Origin: Nectonema munidae
Lineage: Eukaryota; Nematomorpha; Nectonematoida; Nectonematidae
Direction of reading: 5' to 3'
DNA: 64,000 bases
Assembly: GCA_030549495.1 (NCBI GenBank)
Contig: JAUIRK010000497.1
Coordinates: 101,580-165,579, forward strand
A program made the position numbers and the translations under genes. This document shows, piece after piece, positions 1 through 11,385 of the stretch. The notes beneath the pieces were generated by a model that saw only the letters and a list, made by a program, of their open reading frames with translations, made no database searches and was not told where the DNA came from. Positions within the stretch are counted from its first letter, which is position 1; each line of letters begins with the position of its first letter.

Positions 1-590
1 TCATTTGTGCTCTTGCCAGGCATAAAACCGAATTGGATTTTACTAATATGAATACTCTTTTTTAGTCTATTCAATAAAATTCTTTCTACTATTTTCATAT
101 CATGTTCTAGTAGTTTTATTGTTCCATAATTTGAACAATTTGTTATAGTTCCTTTGCCTTTATATAATGGTATTAATAAACTTTTATTTCCGGTTTTTGG
201 AATAGAAGCTCTGTCAAATATATTTTGAACTATGATTTTTAAAACTTCAGCGATTTCATATTTAAATAACTTTAACATTTCTAAACAACATCCGCTATAT
301 CCAGCTGATTTATTTTGTTTCATTTGGTCAAAAGCACTAATGACTTCATCAAGAGACACAGATTCGCAAGGTCCTTAAACCTTATCGACTGCATCTAGAT
401 TTCCTAACTTATTTTCATTATTAAAGATTACTTTAGAAAAAAAATTTTTTGTTTTTATACTTATCATTTCTATTAAAGAAGTATCATTCGGTTGTTCATG
501 ATTTTGTATCAAATGTTCAGCTTGATTTATTATACTGTCTCAAACTTTAAAATGTTCACATGTTATGGTATTTTCCTTATACACTATTAT
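1..590 (-). mobile_element. Non-LTR retrotransposon reverse-transcriptase fragment (decayed)
   Basis: Read on the minus strand, this encodes the N-terminal half of a LINE reverse transcriptase. It contains the run IPLYKGKGT, then a NYRGIKLLEH-like block (here NYGTIKLLEH), then QFGFMPGKST, the usual order in RTE/R1-type RTs. An in-frame stop (complement of 375-377) interrupts the region before the RT core, and the catalytic YxDD part would lie off the left edge. It is therefore a dead fragment truncated by the window. The family is clear; the clade is not. Confidence 0.8.
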
Positions 591-1084
591 TATTATTTAT
601 TATCAGAAACCATAGTTCTTATAAGCGACGTAGAGGGTGAACTTTAGCTGTTTTCAGTAATTACTTTCTTATAACCACCTCTCTAAATACATTTGTGCTC
701 CCAAAATATAACTCTCAAAGTTTTTGCGATTAAAAGGAAAATGAAAGAAGGTTTTTTATAAAAAATCTTTGCTTTTGCTTACTCGACGAAGAATCCATGT
801 TATGTCTTAGAATATGGAAATTTCTATTTAACCCTCTCAGGCATAATGGGTCATCATCAGTGACCTATAAAGTAAAAATTGCTTATATGAAAATTTATTT
901 TTAAAAACAAGTTCTTATTTTTTTTTGAGTTTCCTAACGATTATCAAGTTTTAAGAGAGAAGCTTGCTTTATATGTTTGTTGAAAGGAAACAAGACATCG
1001 AGAATACGCGCCAAATAGGGAAAATTTAATTGTGAAAATCATTCTACGACTGTTGATTTCAGTTTTTATGAAGATCAAGGCTAA

Positions 1085-1310
1085 TACAGTTTGGTCAAAC
1101 TGAAAGAATGGGAGATAAATGGGTAAAGAAGGTAATAAGTATGCGGATCGATGGAAAGGAAGAGTAAGACCAAGATGTCATGGCCAAGCTAAGTAGAGAC
1201 GATATGGGAGCATGTGATCTAATAGGAAAACGGTAAAAATATAAATCTTTGGAGATGAAAAATCATAGCAAAAGCTAACCTTATCTAAAGATGAGAAAAA
1301 ATAGCTTAAA
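1085..1310 (+). mobile_element. Non-LTR retrotransposon C-terminal tail remnant
   Basis: The plus strand reads RMGDKWVKKVISMRIDGK and then a broken continuation. This resembles the C-terminal tail of LINE RT proteins (W-KK---M-VDG-R-RGRP). Several stops and frame changes follow, so it is a remnant. It is in opposite orientation to the RT fragment at 1-590, so the two are probably separate insertions. Confidence 0.5.
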
Positions 1311-2230
1311 ACATTAATGAAAATGATTCTAATACTTTATGTTCGAACTTAACATCCTTTATGTTTTATTTAACATCCGGTGGTGCAGCGTTCAATGAGG
1401 ATGAAAGAGCTTTTATCATGCTAAAAAAGTATGCCCATATAACAAGAAACCTGCAAATGGGGTGTTAAAAACAACATAATGTGTACATAGAATGCATGTT
1501 TTTCTTTTCAGAACGGCAGTATATCTAGAAACATGCTTTAATGTAGGGGTCCCCACTCTTTTAAACGCTCTTACTCCTAAATGTTTTGCAATGCTTTCGC
1601 ACCCCTAAAAATATTTATTTATTCACAGTAAATTGGAGATTTTTTGGGAAAATAAGTCAGTCAAGATATGTTTACGGAAATAAGGGATTAATTCATTCGT
1701 AAATATCCCATCATCCAAAGAATTAGTTCGTTGACCTAAACTTTTGGAATTTTTGAAACATCTAGTTGCTATCACTATAATATTTATCATAATAATTTTC
1801 GTATAAATATCGTATTTACTAAATGAGGCTATCTCCTTTCCCCTTTGGAAAAAAACCCTTTTTTAAAAAAAATCAAAACAACAAAACAACAAAAAAAAAT
1901 AATAGTTTAAAATAATAAAAAAAATACTAACCCCCCTTTTTTTTATCTTCTTTCCTCCAAAAATATGTATTATTTAAAAAATGTTGTTTTTTTTTGTTTT
2001 TTTGTTTTTTTTTAATATAATTATAAAATTTAAAAAAAAAAAAATAAAAATTTGATGATTTTTTTTATTTTTTTTTGTGGTGGTGTTAGTTTTTATATAT
2101 TTTCTATTATAAATCTGGAGTTGATGATCATTGACTATGTGGATTCTCTTTTGTAAAAATGAAATCATATGTGTGCACTATCTTGATATTTTATTTTATG
2201 CGCATGCTGATAGAGATATTTATTTATTTA
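1311..2230. other. Gene-free stretch with hAT-like end and A/T homopolymer tract
   Basis: No coding signal was seen. At 1543-1556 there is a GGGGTCCCCA-type sequence resembling hAT terminal repeats, without a partner. From about 1850 to 2070 the DNA is mixed long A and T runs with small C runs, which produce meaningless short ORFs. The bases just before the WDR82 start (TTTATTTAG at 2223-2231) could be a splice acceptor for a 5' UTR intron. Confidence 0.5.
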
Positions 2231-2236
2231 GGTCAG

Positions 2237-3178
2237 ATGAAGTTGACAGAAAATATTATTTCGAGTTTCAAAGTGGCGAAAGTGTTCAAAGAGAACGTGC
2301 AGCGAATAAACTGCCTCAACTTTTCGCCGAATGGCGAGACAATCATTTCCAGTAGTGACGATGACTCCATCTTGATATACGATTGCAAAGTAGGAACTGT
2401 GAAGCGCATCTTGCACAGCAAAAAGTACGGAGTGGATCACATAACTTCAACACACCATCAGAACGCAGCATTGCATAGTTCCACCAAAGTTGATGATACA
2501 ATTCGATACCTTTCTCTCCATGATAACAAGTATATAAGATATTTCCAAGGACATACTAAAAAAGTTATTTGCTTGTCAATATCTCCGATTGATGACACTT
2601 TTTTATCGGGTTCGCTTGACAAAACACTGCGGTTATGGGATTTACGGTCTCCCTACTCCCAGGGGTTCATGACTCTGCCGGGAAAACCAGTAGCTTCGTT
2701 TGACCCAGAAGGCCTAATCTTTGCAGTAGGCACCAACTCAGAAACGATTAAATTATACGATCTACGTTCCTTCGACAAGGGGCCCTTCATCACATTCATG
2801 CTACAGCAAGAAGTAGACAGTGACTGGACCAACATTAAATTTAGCCCTGATGGCAGGTACATTTTGATATCTACAAGCGGAACAAATATTCGATTGATAG
2901 ACGCCTTCAAGGGCACTCCTCTCAAGACTCTCACCGGATACACAAACGCAAAAGGCCTAAACATAGAGGCCTCCTTTAGTCCTGATGCGGCCTTCATCCT
3001 ATCCGGTTCTACCGACGGAGTACTTCACATATGGAATCGCGAAAGCGGCGAAAAAGTGGCTGCTTTGAATGGAGAACACACGAATCCGATACAGTGCGTC
3101 CAATTCAATCCCAAATTCATGATGATCGCTTCAGCATGTCTCTCTATGAATTTTTGGATACCAACAAAGGATGAATAA
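2237..3178 (+). CDS. WDR82: WD repeat-containing protein 82 (Swd2 homologue), intact and intronless
   Basis: WDR82 is the WD40 subunit that recruits SET1/COMPASS histone H3K4 methyltransferase to Ser5-phosphorylated RNA polymerase II; it also works in the PNUTS-PP1 complex. The ORF gives 313 residues from the ATG at 2237, the same length as vertebrate WDR82. It keeps the diagnostic blocks [85 protein letters not shown] and QFNPKFM. An upstream in-frame ATG at 2159 would add 26 unrelated residues and is rejected, because the family starts MKLT. There is no intron in the CDS, although other genes here are split. A possible acceptor sits 5 bp before the ATG, so a 5' UTR intron is possible. The reading frame is undamaged, so the gene looks functional. 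Confidence 0.96.
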   Translation: MKLTENIISSFKVAKVFKENVQRINCLNFSPNGETIISSSDDDSILIYDCKVGTVKRILHSKKYGVDHITSTHHQNAALHSSTKVDDTIRYLSLHDNKYIRYFQGHTKKVICLSISPIDDTFLSGSLDKTLRLWDLRSPYSQGFMTLPGKPVASFDPEGLIFAVGTNSETIKLYDLRSFDKGPFITFMLQQEVDSDWTNIKFSPDGRYILISTSGTNIRLIDAFKGTPLKTLTGYTNAKGLNIEASFSPDAAFILSGSTDGVLHIWNRESGEKVAALNGEHTNPIQCVQFNPKFMMIASACLSMNFWIPTKDE

Positions 3179-3188
3179 GAAATTTTAT

Positions 3189-3446
3189 TTAAACTAATTT
3201 TCTAGGCGGTGGCTTTATAGGAATCTTTCCAAATGTAAACTCTTTATTTTCAAACGCTGACAACTCCTCTCTTGTAAGTTTTTCCATTTCACTGTAGTTC
3301 CCACATTCAGCATTTACGTTCTCCGACTCTAAAGTTCCTTCACTTGCAGCCGCCATTTCAGCTCTCCACCTCTCGTTCAAAGGCAAAATTTGCATCAAAG
3401 AAGTTAGCATTTCTGGCCAAGATTCTTTACCATCTAAATTAACATT
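3189..3446 (-). CDS. Hypothetical charged protein, last exon, convergent with WDR82
   Basis: This is the terminal exon (85 codons plus stop) of a split gene on the minus strand. The acceptor ATTTATACAG lies just before AATGTTAAT at 3446. The product ends LTREELSAFENKEFTFGKIP and then a Pro-rich basic tail ending PPPRKLV. The stop codon overlaps an AATAAA polyadenylation signal (minus strand, near 3187-3192). Only 10 bp separate this stop from the WDR82 stop, so the 3' UTRs of the two genes must overlap. No family was recognised. The intact frame, good splice sites and poly(A) signal argue for a real gene. Confidence 0.65.
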   Translation of the reverse strand, partial: NVNLDGKESWPEMLTSLMQILPLNERWRAEMAAASEGTLESENVNAECGNYSEMEKLTREELSAFENKEFTFGKIPIKPPPRKLV

Positions 3447-3563
3447 CTGTATAAATATTATGGATAGGGGCTAGAAGATACCTGTGTCAAAGTAAGAATT
3501 GCGTTTGTTAGTCTAAATAAATTTAAAACGCATTTACATTTCTTATATAAATTAAAGGACTAC

Positions 3564-3727
3564 TAGTTTCTCCTGTAGTGATTTTTCTGGAAAGATGTAT
3601 GCCTTTATTCGTTTCTTTATTTTTTCCTCTTCTTTTGCTATAATTTCTATCAATTTTTCTCTTTCGTTCTTTTTGGCATAAATTTTCTCAAAATATAAAA
3701 ACTCTTCCATTGAAACATCATCGAAAT
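3564..3727 (-). CDS. Hypothetical charged protein, internal coiled-coil exon
   Basis: This is the exon upstream of 3189-3446. Its acceptor TGATTTTTACCAG precedes 3727 and its donor GTAGTC follows 3564. It enters in phase 1 and leaves in phase 0, so it joins in frame to the last exon over a ~117-bp intron. The product is Glu/Lys-rich and probably helical (FLYFEKIYAKKNEREKLIEI, then KEEEKIKKRIKAY). Earlier exons were not found; they may lie in 3.8-5.6 kb. Confidence 0.55.
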
Positions 3728-5690
3728 CTGGTAAAAATCAAAACATCAAAATATAATTCATTTTAAACATGGTAAATAAGTATACAATTTTTAAAAGATT
3801 GAATGATATCATTTTATTAAAGTAAACATCGTTAAACATTCAAATATAAATAACATGAAAAATAAAAATAATTAATATTATTAGTAGTGTAAGGTCTATT
3901 TGCTGAATCTAGGAAAAACGTTACTTCTACCATAATAATAGATTTTTCAATCAAACGACTTCTTAAGGATGTTATAATGCTATCGAGGTACTGCTGCTTT
4001 AGATTTTTAAACATCCTGTTTTAAGTTCTAGCGTTAGTTCCTTGCTAATAAAAGTTAGTAAGGTTGTCTAGATGCTTGAATGCTTAGATAACACATGATC
4101 TTGTGCTCGAATCCAGCATTAACCTTCTTACTCATAGATCGACAAAACGGTTTTTTAGGAGAAATTTTCTATAGCAGAAGTTCACAAAGTAATAGTTAAT
4201 CAAAGCTACATAAGCTATTTTTTATTTATGAAATTTATACAACAATATTTTCAGTTAACAAAACAAATACATTTTTTAAAACTTTTTGAAATAAGTTTCC
4301 TTATTGCAACTTGATATACTTAAAAACACAACAAAATATTTTCTATTCAGGACCGATTTGTCGTTTCTCCTAATACTTTCAAGGGAAAGAACAGCTAGTT
4401 GATATTTTAGCAAACTTTAAAATTTTAATTAAATTTAATGAAACGGAATTAACAAAGTTTTGGATTGTCTTTTTTTTTTAATTGTTGCTCTCGCAACAAG
4501 CCTAAAAAGTTATGAAAGTTGAAGGATATGTCTTCCTCAATCCTATTTTGCAATGATTTCTTTTTTATCTGTGAAGAAGGGCAGTGGTGGTGATTATGCA
4601 GATCAAACTAATTTGGAGCTAAAAGAGGAGCACGGGGAAGTCAATAAAATCATTTTTGTATAAAATTAATCTCTAAACTTTGAAAAAGTCGAAACAAAGA
4701 TTTACTTGATAAAGTGTGAATCAAGGAAAAATATAAAGCCAATTTTTCAAATTTAGGTCAATAAAGTGATTGGAACTTTGATACCTTAAATTCAAAATTT
4801 TATAAAGAAGAAAAAGTTTAAGTGAATAGGTTAATAAAATATGTAAGAGTAGAACTTCACTCACAATACACATTATTATGAATATGTCGATAACGGTTTT
4901 ATATTAATACTAAATGAGTATGAGTATACAGATTGGTAGAACATGGTATAAAAGTAGGTTAAAACAAGACGAAAAAAGTGATAAATTTCATTACTTTCAA
5001 AAAAATTATAAGTTTTGGAACGATCATTTTTGCCAAAGTCGTGTAAAATTTTGGATAAAACGGGACTTATTGCGCGTCTTTATTTGGTAGCATTTGTGTG
5101 CGTGTGGTGTATACAGTCCTGTCATAGAAATTTGTTTCTATCACATGGATAGTTGTGAATGAAGCACAAAAAGGGCCAGCTCAAAAAGAGGGTCTGTTAT
5201 CTAGGAACTCACGCTTTGTGGATAAGTGTGCTATTTACAAAGAATTTGTGGAATCGTCATATTATTGTGAGTGAGAAAGAGGAAGATAGGCCAACTATAG
5301 AGAGAAAGTTGCTCACGCACAATGCATGAAAACTTACTTCAGACTAGATTTTCGGAACGTGACTAGAACCCATTTGTGACATATGTTTTATCTCTTATAT
5401 GCCTGATGTGACTGAAAAAATGAGAAGCATAGAAGAAGTGAACATTTGACACATTTCTGCACTGACACCTTTTGTAATTTCAATATAAAGTCGAATAGAA
5501 TTTTTGTTTTTTAAAAATACTTATTTTTTCCCTTGCCTTTAAAAATTATACCAAAAACTGCGAAGTCTTATTCACAAAAAGTTAAAGAAATCAAATTTAA
5601 ACTTCCCACCACAAATATTTTTTGTTGAAGGTCATAGAAAGACTGAAAAACATTGAACTAAAATGATTCTGTTTGCCGTTCTACTTCAGT
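3728..5690. other. Gene-free stretch
   Basis: Only short ORFs without a recognisable family are present. A tRNA-like GCTCGAATCC box near 4108 might be a decayed SINE but has no clear partner box. The missing 5' exons of the 3189-3727 gene may lie here. Confidence 0.35.
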
Positions 5691-6359
5691 AAATAGTCAA
5701 AAAATTACTCAAATAGTTGATGACAAAATAAAAAAAAAAAGAGAAAATTTTGTGCTTCTCATTAGTGATGCAGCTGAAAAAACTGATTTTCATGACATGA
5801 AAAAAGCTGGAAAAACATTAAAAATTTTGTAGCCCTGTTTGTTTCATGTTTTTTGCTTAGCACATTTATTGCATAACTCTTGCTTGGATGTGAGACCAAA
5901 ATTTGAAAGTGTAGATAATTTGATAGCTAGTATCAAGATGTTGATAGTTAAGAACAAACAGAGACAATAGATTTTCAACGAAATAGGCTTACCACCTAAA
6001 CCTCTTGTAACTAGATGGGCATCCTGGTTAAAGTCATCGTTTTGGTATGTCGAAAAGTTTGTTGAAGTCAAAAGTCTCTGATGCTGGACTTATTATTTAG
6101 AGCAAAAAAAGACCTTGTTATTTCTTCTCTACCCGACGATTTGAAAGAAATTTTCAAGTACAAACCTTCACTGGATTTGGTTGAAAAATGTAAAGATGAA
6201 GGATCAAAGATGAATGGCAAAGATGATTTATCACAACTGAACATACCAAATGATGTGGGTGATTTAAATATATACATTCAGAAAATGAAGAAAACCAATT
6301 CTGAATTAAGCCCTTTCATATACTGTGTTTACTTGAAAATGGACAAGCCACATCAATAA
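5690..6359 (+). mobile_element. hAT-type transposase remnant
   Basis: The plus-strand reading gives VLLISDAAEKT, then FHVFCLAHLLHNSCLDVRP, then PPKPLVTRWASWLKS, then an intact 92-codon C-terminal piece at 6081-6359. The order SDAA, CLAH-LHN, PP-P--TRW--WL is typical of hAT-superfamily transposases with the RNase H-like fold. Stops at about 5829 and 5967 and a frame change near 6080 break the gene. It is a dead copy; no terminal repeats were identified. Confidence 0.75.
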
Positions 6360-7059
6360 AAGTAGAAAAGTTTTTCTGTGTTTAACAACATATTAAATAA
6401 AAATCGCAACTTTAATGGCGCGAATGTTTGTAAATACCTACTTATGAATTATAATTATGATATTTTACATGATATGAGCTGATCTTCGTAAAATAAAGTT
6501 TTTATTTTGTTAGATAAACGTTTTACAAATCTTTTTTGGTCAATTTTTTGTTTTTTTAAGTTAATAAAGTCAATATTATAAGGTCAATATTTTTCGCGCT
6601 CTATTATCTATCAGTTTAAGCGCTTACAATCTTTGCGAAGATGAGAGTTCCTTACTTGTCAAAGATTTAGGTTTTAGAATGGCAAGCTTTTAAATTCGAG
6701 CTTCAGCTGTTTTTCTCTAAAATGGTATCTTTCTATAATAAAAGTAGCAAGTCTTCATTGAAATGTTCTCGTGATGATAAACTTTTTTGGAATACATCCT
6801 CCCTTGTTTCGAAGTGTGTTTGTCGGTCTCAATTTAAGAATGTGTTTTCAGAAACTTTTGACATGCATTGCATACTACCATGTAGCATTTAAACGAATAC
6901 TTAATCAATGATAGAATATAGAAGAGTTATCAACCAAAATTTTTATTTATTATTTTATAATTGGGATCGCAAACATAGCCAGGAAAAGAAAGAACATCTC
7001 GCTCATCATAGCGTACTGCTTCTTCTCTTATACAATAATCAAATGTTGTGACAGCAATC
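6360..7059. other. Gene-free stretch
   Basis: AT-rich DNA downstream of the hAT remnant. No coding or structural signal was found that can be supported. Confidence 0.4.
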
Positions 7060-7433
7060 TATCTAGGTTCAGACTAAACACCACAAAATAATGAAAACAA
7101 TCTATCTGAGAGTTAAATTAAAAGTAATGAAAATGTTTAAATAAAGACTGAAACTCTAAATCACGGCAAAATACCATAAATAAATGCTGCAAAAAAGTGT
7201 TCTAATTAAAAATTTTTGAAATTTCAAAAAAAAGTTATTTTAAAGGTGTTCTAATAAAAAATTATGAAATTTCAAAAAAAGTCTACAACCCCAAAACACA
7301 CCAAATACGATATAATAGTGAAAATCATATATCAAACGGCTTATTAAGTATTGGCGATAAGTTGTTTGATAGATGATTTTCATTATTTTATTGTATTTTA
7401 GAGTGGTTTGTGGTGTTCAGTCTGACCGATCTA
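7060..7433. mobile_element. MITE with terminal inverted repeats
   Basis: The sequence GTTCAGACTAAACACCACAA at 7067-7086 is repeated, inverted with few mismatches, at 7409-7427. A second inverted pair lies inside: 7305-7345 against 7355-7395, around AAAATCATATATCAAAC. Between them a ~40-bp direct repeat (7198-7238 and 7246-7285, with AAATTTCAAAAAAA) occurs. There is no coding capacity. This fits a non-autonomous DNA transposon of undetermined superfamily. Confidence 0.65.
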
Positions 7434-7805
7434 TCTTTTAGTGATAGCAAGTGTGCTTTTCTATCTGGGTAAGCAATGTCTATTACTGGCATTAACGAGA
7501 CTATGCAATATCGAGTAAGCGACGTCTAAGAATGTCATAACGGCGCTTCTTAACATATCTTTCATCATTATTTGCCTTACATAATGTGGAACAAATAAAG
7601 AGATATCGCTTTTGTCAGGTATTTGAATTTGTCAATCTAAATGTCTATTTTCTTTTTTTCCACTTTTATTTAAAAATCTAATGACGTGTACTGACTGGTA
7701 AAATGCAAATTATTTGATCGCTTCAAATGTTTGTCTGCTCCAAGAGGGCTGAAGAACTAAGGATTTAAAAATATTGACTTCGACAATATGCAGAAAGTAA
7801 ATCGA

Positions 7806-7926
7806 CTAAACCATGATTATAATTACGATACCTTTGAGTAAGATTTTTCCATTATTATAGGACACAGATGAAAAGAGAAATGCTCTAGAATCAATCCATT
7901 CTTTCATTGTATTTGTGAGACCAATT
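7806..7926 (-). CDS. Putative secreted Tyr-rich protein, exon 2
   Basis: Candidate second exon for the gene starting at 8326. The acceptor TTTATTTTCTAG precedes 7926, and the phase-2 join to exon 1 gives an open frame to a TAG at 7806-7808. The product segment is moderately hydrophobic and has no recognised domain. It depends entirely on the exon 1 model. Confidence 0.3.
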
Positions 7927-7976
7927 CTAGAAAATAAAGTCATTTTAAGGATTTTGTATCATTTAGAAAAACTTAC

Positions 7977-8326
7977 AAAATATCTTTGCTGTCTTCTGTA
8001 CTTTTAGAGGAAGTTGCCTTGCTTGGGGTACTGTTATAAATTTTATCTTTTGCTCGGTAATGATATTGATGACTACTCCCCTTTGTATGTCGTTGATTGC
8101 TTGGATCAGTATTCCTATATTGCGTGTAATATTGTGGATATTCGTGTTTGTAATTGTTGCCATTTTCAACGGGATATCGATAATGTTCAGGTGAGTAGTC
8201 ATCGCTGAAACTATTTCTTCCTGAATTTCCATATCCAAAGCCATCATTAGGCCCTTTAGAAACAATGCGACAAGAGATTATTAGTAAAAGAACAGTGTTT
8301 GAATTTGTCATCATCGTTATAATCAA
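7977..8326 (-). CDS. Putative secreted Tyr/Ser/His-rich low-complexity protein, exon 1
   Basis: The ORF starts MIITMMTNSNTVLLLIISC, a plausible signal peptide, and continues into a hydrophilic region of about 95 residues. This region is rich in Tyr, Asn, Ser and His, with PEHYRYP, YPQYYTQYR and SHQYHYRAKD. A strong donor (TT|GTAAGT) ends the exon at 7977. Tyr-rich secreted proteins of this kind include eggshell and matrix proteins in invertebrates, but no homologue is recognised and the composition could be chance. The ATG at 8314 is an alternative start. Confidence 0.4.
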
Positions 8327-8885
8327 CTATCTACCTATTTTGAAAACAATATAAACGTCCCCTTTAAATTTATTGCCCTGAGAGCCTGTGATTTATAATA
8401 CTAACTGAAGAAGAAGAAGAAGATTTATTAATTGATAAAATAAAATTGGAATACACCACTAAACATATAAAAAAAGAATTTAATAAAGAATATAAAAAGA
8501 AAGACATTGCATATTTATAATTGGGAAAAAATTCAAGAGGCCTGCAAGCTGCTGAATCTGAATCCCTTAATAATTAATATGATAGTTATCAGTTTCCTTT
8601 TCTAAGCAAACGTATAAACCTCACTATCATCACATACCTCCCATTCATTTAATGTGGAACCACCTTACATTTAAACATTTTACATACAATAAATCAAAAG
8701 ATAACCATGAATCAAAATAAGCGATAACTCATAACATCAATCAGCTGTTTTACATATCTATGAATTCGGTATAATCTTGCGGATAAGACTTTTAAATCGT
8801 CTCTCGTTAAAGGTCCAGTATACAACTTTTTGTTAACAAACTTATTTTTTGTTGTGATTGTCTTATTTTACTTTTCTTCATTTAA
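8327..8885. other. Gene-free stretch
   Basis: AT-rich DNA, with a short GAAGAA run near 8407. No supported feature. Confidence 0.35.
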
Positions 8886-9149
8886 ATGTTCGCAACAACC
8901 AAATCTACAAAATGTAATTATGTTTTAATATTAGATGGCCATAAATATTTAATTCGAAAAACCTATAATAATGATATGAAGCTTTGGAGATGTAGAGAAA
9001 AAAAATGTATTACCTATGAGTGTTCTAATACAACCCTTTCCATATGGTCTTTAGAAGACAAAGACATTTTTAACCTCCGAACACCAAATATAAAAGTGAC
9101 TCAATCACAAATTCTGTTCCTGAAGATTTACAAAAGAGATGATTTTTAG
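8886..9149 (+). CDS. FLYWCH-type zinc-finger ORF, truncated, transposon-associated
   Basis: The 87-residue ORF contains YVLILDGHKYLIRKT, then LWRCREKKCITYEC. This matches the first half of a FLYWCH zinc finger: an aromatic strand followed by WrC----C. The final His-x-His part of the domain is not recognisable, so the finger is incomplete or diverged. FLYWCH domains often precede MULE-type transposases, and this ORF lies among transposon remnants, so a mobile origin is likely. No transposase follows in the same orientation. Confidence 0.5.
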   Translation: MFATTKSTKCNYVLILDGHKYLIRKTYNNDMKLWRCREKKCITYECSNTTLSIWSLEDKDIFNLRTPNIKVTQSQILFLKIYKRDDF

Positions 9150-9346
9150 AGTCATGGTATAAAACCCTCACTTGGTTAGAGCATAGCATATCTAGCGATA
9201 GATCTATCATATATGAATCATTTTATTCTTTTGTTGAGCTTGAAGAGTATTCTCACAATTTTTTTTTAAATTTTCGATGTGACGGTCTCCCTATAAATTT
9301 TTAATAGCTAGGGATCTCATTTAAAAAAAATATATCAGTATAAAAA

Positions 9347-11000
9347 CTATTGTACTAAAAAAATGTACACAAAAAATTGTGTAAATAATCTAATCAATGT
9401 CAATGGGATGGATACATCTGTTTTGGTCAATGCAACTCCAATATCATTACTCGCTTCCGATCTGTTTCGGGATTTGGTTTCAATGGCGAGTAGCATGGAA
9501 AACCCTTGTTCACGCTCATATGTAGTGGCAAATCGAATCAAAACTTTCAGAGCCATCTTTACAACACCAGCAAAGACTGTCGTCCCATTTCTCGAAAAAT
9601 CGCTATGAGACATTTCAAAAAACATGTTTTGCACCTTCTCAATCATTAATCAAGTCAATAAACCGTTCTTGAATTAGGTCTTTTCAGGCCAGATTACTAA
9701 TCGAGATTATAAACAGAGTTTTGATAAATTGATAGTATTTTTCAAATTTTTATAGGTTAGAAAAATATGGAGAAATTATTTTCATCAATGAATATATTCG
9801 AAAATAAGGCAAAATTTTTCTTGTCTAAGAATGCGATGATTCCAGCTTCAATTATTTTTTTATCACAATGGAGTACTGTGATTTTTTTTCCTTGCAACAC
9901 GAGGTTAAGGGAATTCATAGATTCAAATAGGTTCACTAAAAATGATAGGAATATACGAAAATGGACATCAGAAAATTTTACATGCATATCTGCTATGCTT
10001 TGCAGAAATTGCTGGATTTCCTTCCATAGTTATCGCTTCGAAACATTTCTTTTGAAAAGCCACCTCACGCTTGATTGCGACAGGAATTTTTCAAATTCGA
10101 AATCATTTTCTTTGCATACCTCTAAATACGATCAAGAGTTGAAGGTATTTGTTTCAATTAAATACGATGTTTAATGATTTCATTGATAACATTTTTCAAC
10201 CAAATAGGTATGGTTTTCATTATTAAGGCCTGACGATGAATAGCGTACTGGGCACCAATTACAACCAGATATTTTTGCTTAATTAGAGTCCAAAAAGTAG
10301 AACAAGAAATTGCTAGAACATGGTCAGTATACACTCAAAGTCGATGTTCTGGCTTAATAACATATGCTGTAAAAATTGCAAATAATTCTCTTGAAATGGT
10401 TCTACTGCTAAGAATTTCGCATAACAGAAAATTGTCTACCACGTGCTTGTCATATACATATTGTACGTAAGGCTGAGCTAAGTTTGAAGCGTCCACCTTT
10501 TCATCAAGCTGAATTGTAAAAAAGTTGAAAATCGAATTCCGAATAAATAAAACAACCTCTGATATGTGATCAGGAATATCTCCTATTATTTTTCTAACGG
10601 TACCGTTTGACAGGAAGATAGGTTTACAAGTTCAGAACTTCTTAGCACATTCAATATGATATCTTTGAAATAAGGTAATATCAACTGTTCTCCTATGTTG
10701 CGGGACTTTTTAAAAATAGATATTTTTTGAAACTTTATAGAAGGCTTTCAATAAACACTTAATATTTTGCAAAAACATTCCTATGTTATCAAACCTGGAT
10801 TTGTGCAATCGTCCAGCTTGACGTTTAAAATAGTCAATAGTTTTGTTTACTGAACTCAAGTGCTTCACCTCCAGTGCAACAATGGAAATATGGAACGCTT
10901 CACTTGACGGGCTTTAAAAAAGTGGATGCCAACACTTCATAACACAAAGGACACTTATGTGCCTCTTCCATCAGACGTTAATGCAGTAAAACTAAATGGC
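9347..11000 (-). mobile_element. ZBED5/FAM200-like hAT transposase pseudogene
   Basis: Minus-strand reading in broken frames gives, in order: a CPLCYEVLA zinc-binding start (about 10955), IQLDEKVDASNLAQPYV (about 10510), YAIHRQALIMKTIP (about 10240), SLNLVLQGKKITVLHCDK (about 9900), and RFATTYEREQGFSMLL plus TKSRNRSEASNDIGVALTKT (about 9540-9400). This is the order found in ZBED5/FAM200/SCAND3-type hAT transposases. Several frameshifts and stops show it is dead. A CAGTGGTTTTCAAACTG-type hAT end lies 5' of it at 11257-11273. Confidence 0.85.
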
Positions 11001-11214
11001 AAGTATGAGTCGTCATATTTCATTTTGTAAGCCATTAAGAAAAAAGCACATTTACAAATTAGGTCTGAAAAGCAATAATAAAAATAAAAATTGTACTCAC
11101 TTCAAAGACTAAATTATTTACTCTTTTAAATGTTACTTATTGGCAAAAATTGCAAATGTCCCAATATAGGTGCAATATGTTACGCAAAACAATCACTCAG
11201 TGTTCCCTTTTCGT

Positions 11215-11273
11215 TTCCCATGGAACTGCTTAGCAATTGTCTAGAGACCCGCGAACTACAGTTTGAAAACCAC
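11215..11273 (-). repeat. hAT-type terminal sequence
   Basis: The minus strand from 11273 reads CAGTGGTTTTCAAACTG followed by a region with GCGGGTCTCTAG. This is the characteristic end of hAT elements and lies upstream of the transposase relic at 9347-11000, in the correct orientation. The matching left end was not found near 9.1-9.3 kb. Confidence 0.6.
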
Positions 11274-11309
11274 TGAGCTAGAAGGAAATGATGCAATCAG
11301 AATTACAAA

Positions 11310-11385
11310 CAAGGTAATTCGGGTATAACGAACTAAAATTGAGTCTCCATGGTAGTTCGTTGTAACCAGATTTTACTGCACTTAA
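11310..11385. repeat. Tc1/pogo-type MITE end
   Basis: TATAACGAACT and AGTTCGTTGTAACCAG form an inverted pair around CCATGG, ending in ATTTTACTG. This resembles pogo/Tigger terminal repeats (CAGTAAAA--- GTTATAACGAAC). It is a short fragment only. Confidence 0.5.

Noticed and set aside
2159-2236. N-terminal 26-residue extension of WDR82
   Set aside because: The family starts at MKLT; the extension is hydrophobic, unrelated, and overlaps a possible acceptor.
3832-4014. 60-codon minus ORF
   Set aside because: No family, no splice or poly(A) context; length expected by chance in AT-rich DNA.
4070-4140. tRNA or SINE from a GCTCGAATCC box
   Set aside because: No cloverleaf, no box A, no target duplication.
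9363-10174. Plus-strand ORFs at 9363-9608 and 9767-10174
   Set aside because: Antisense shadows of the hAT transposase relic on the minus strand.
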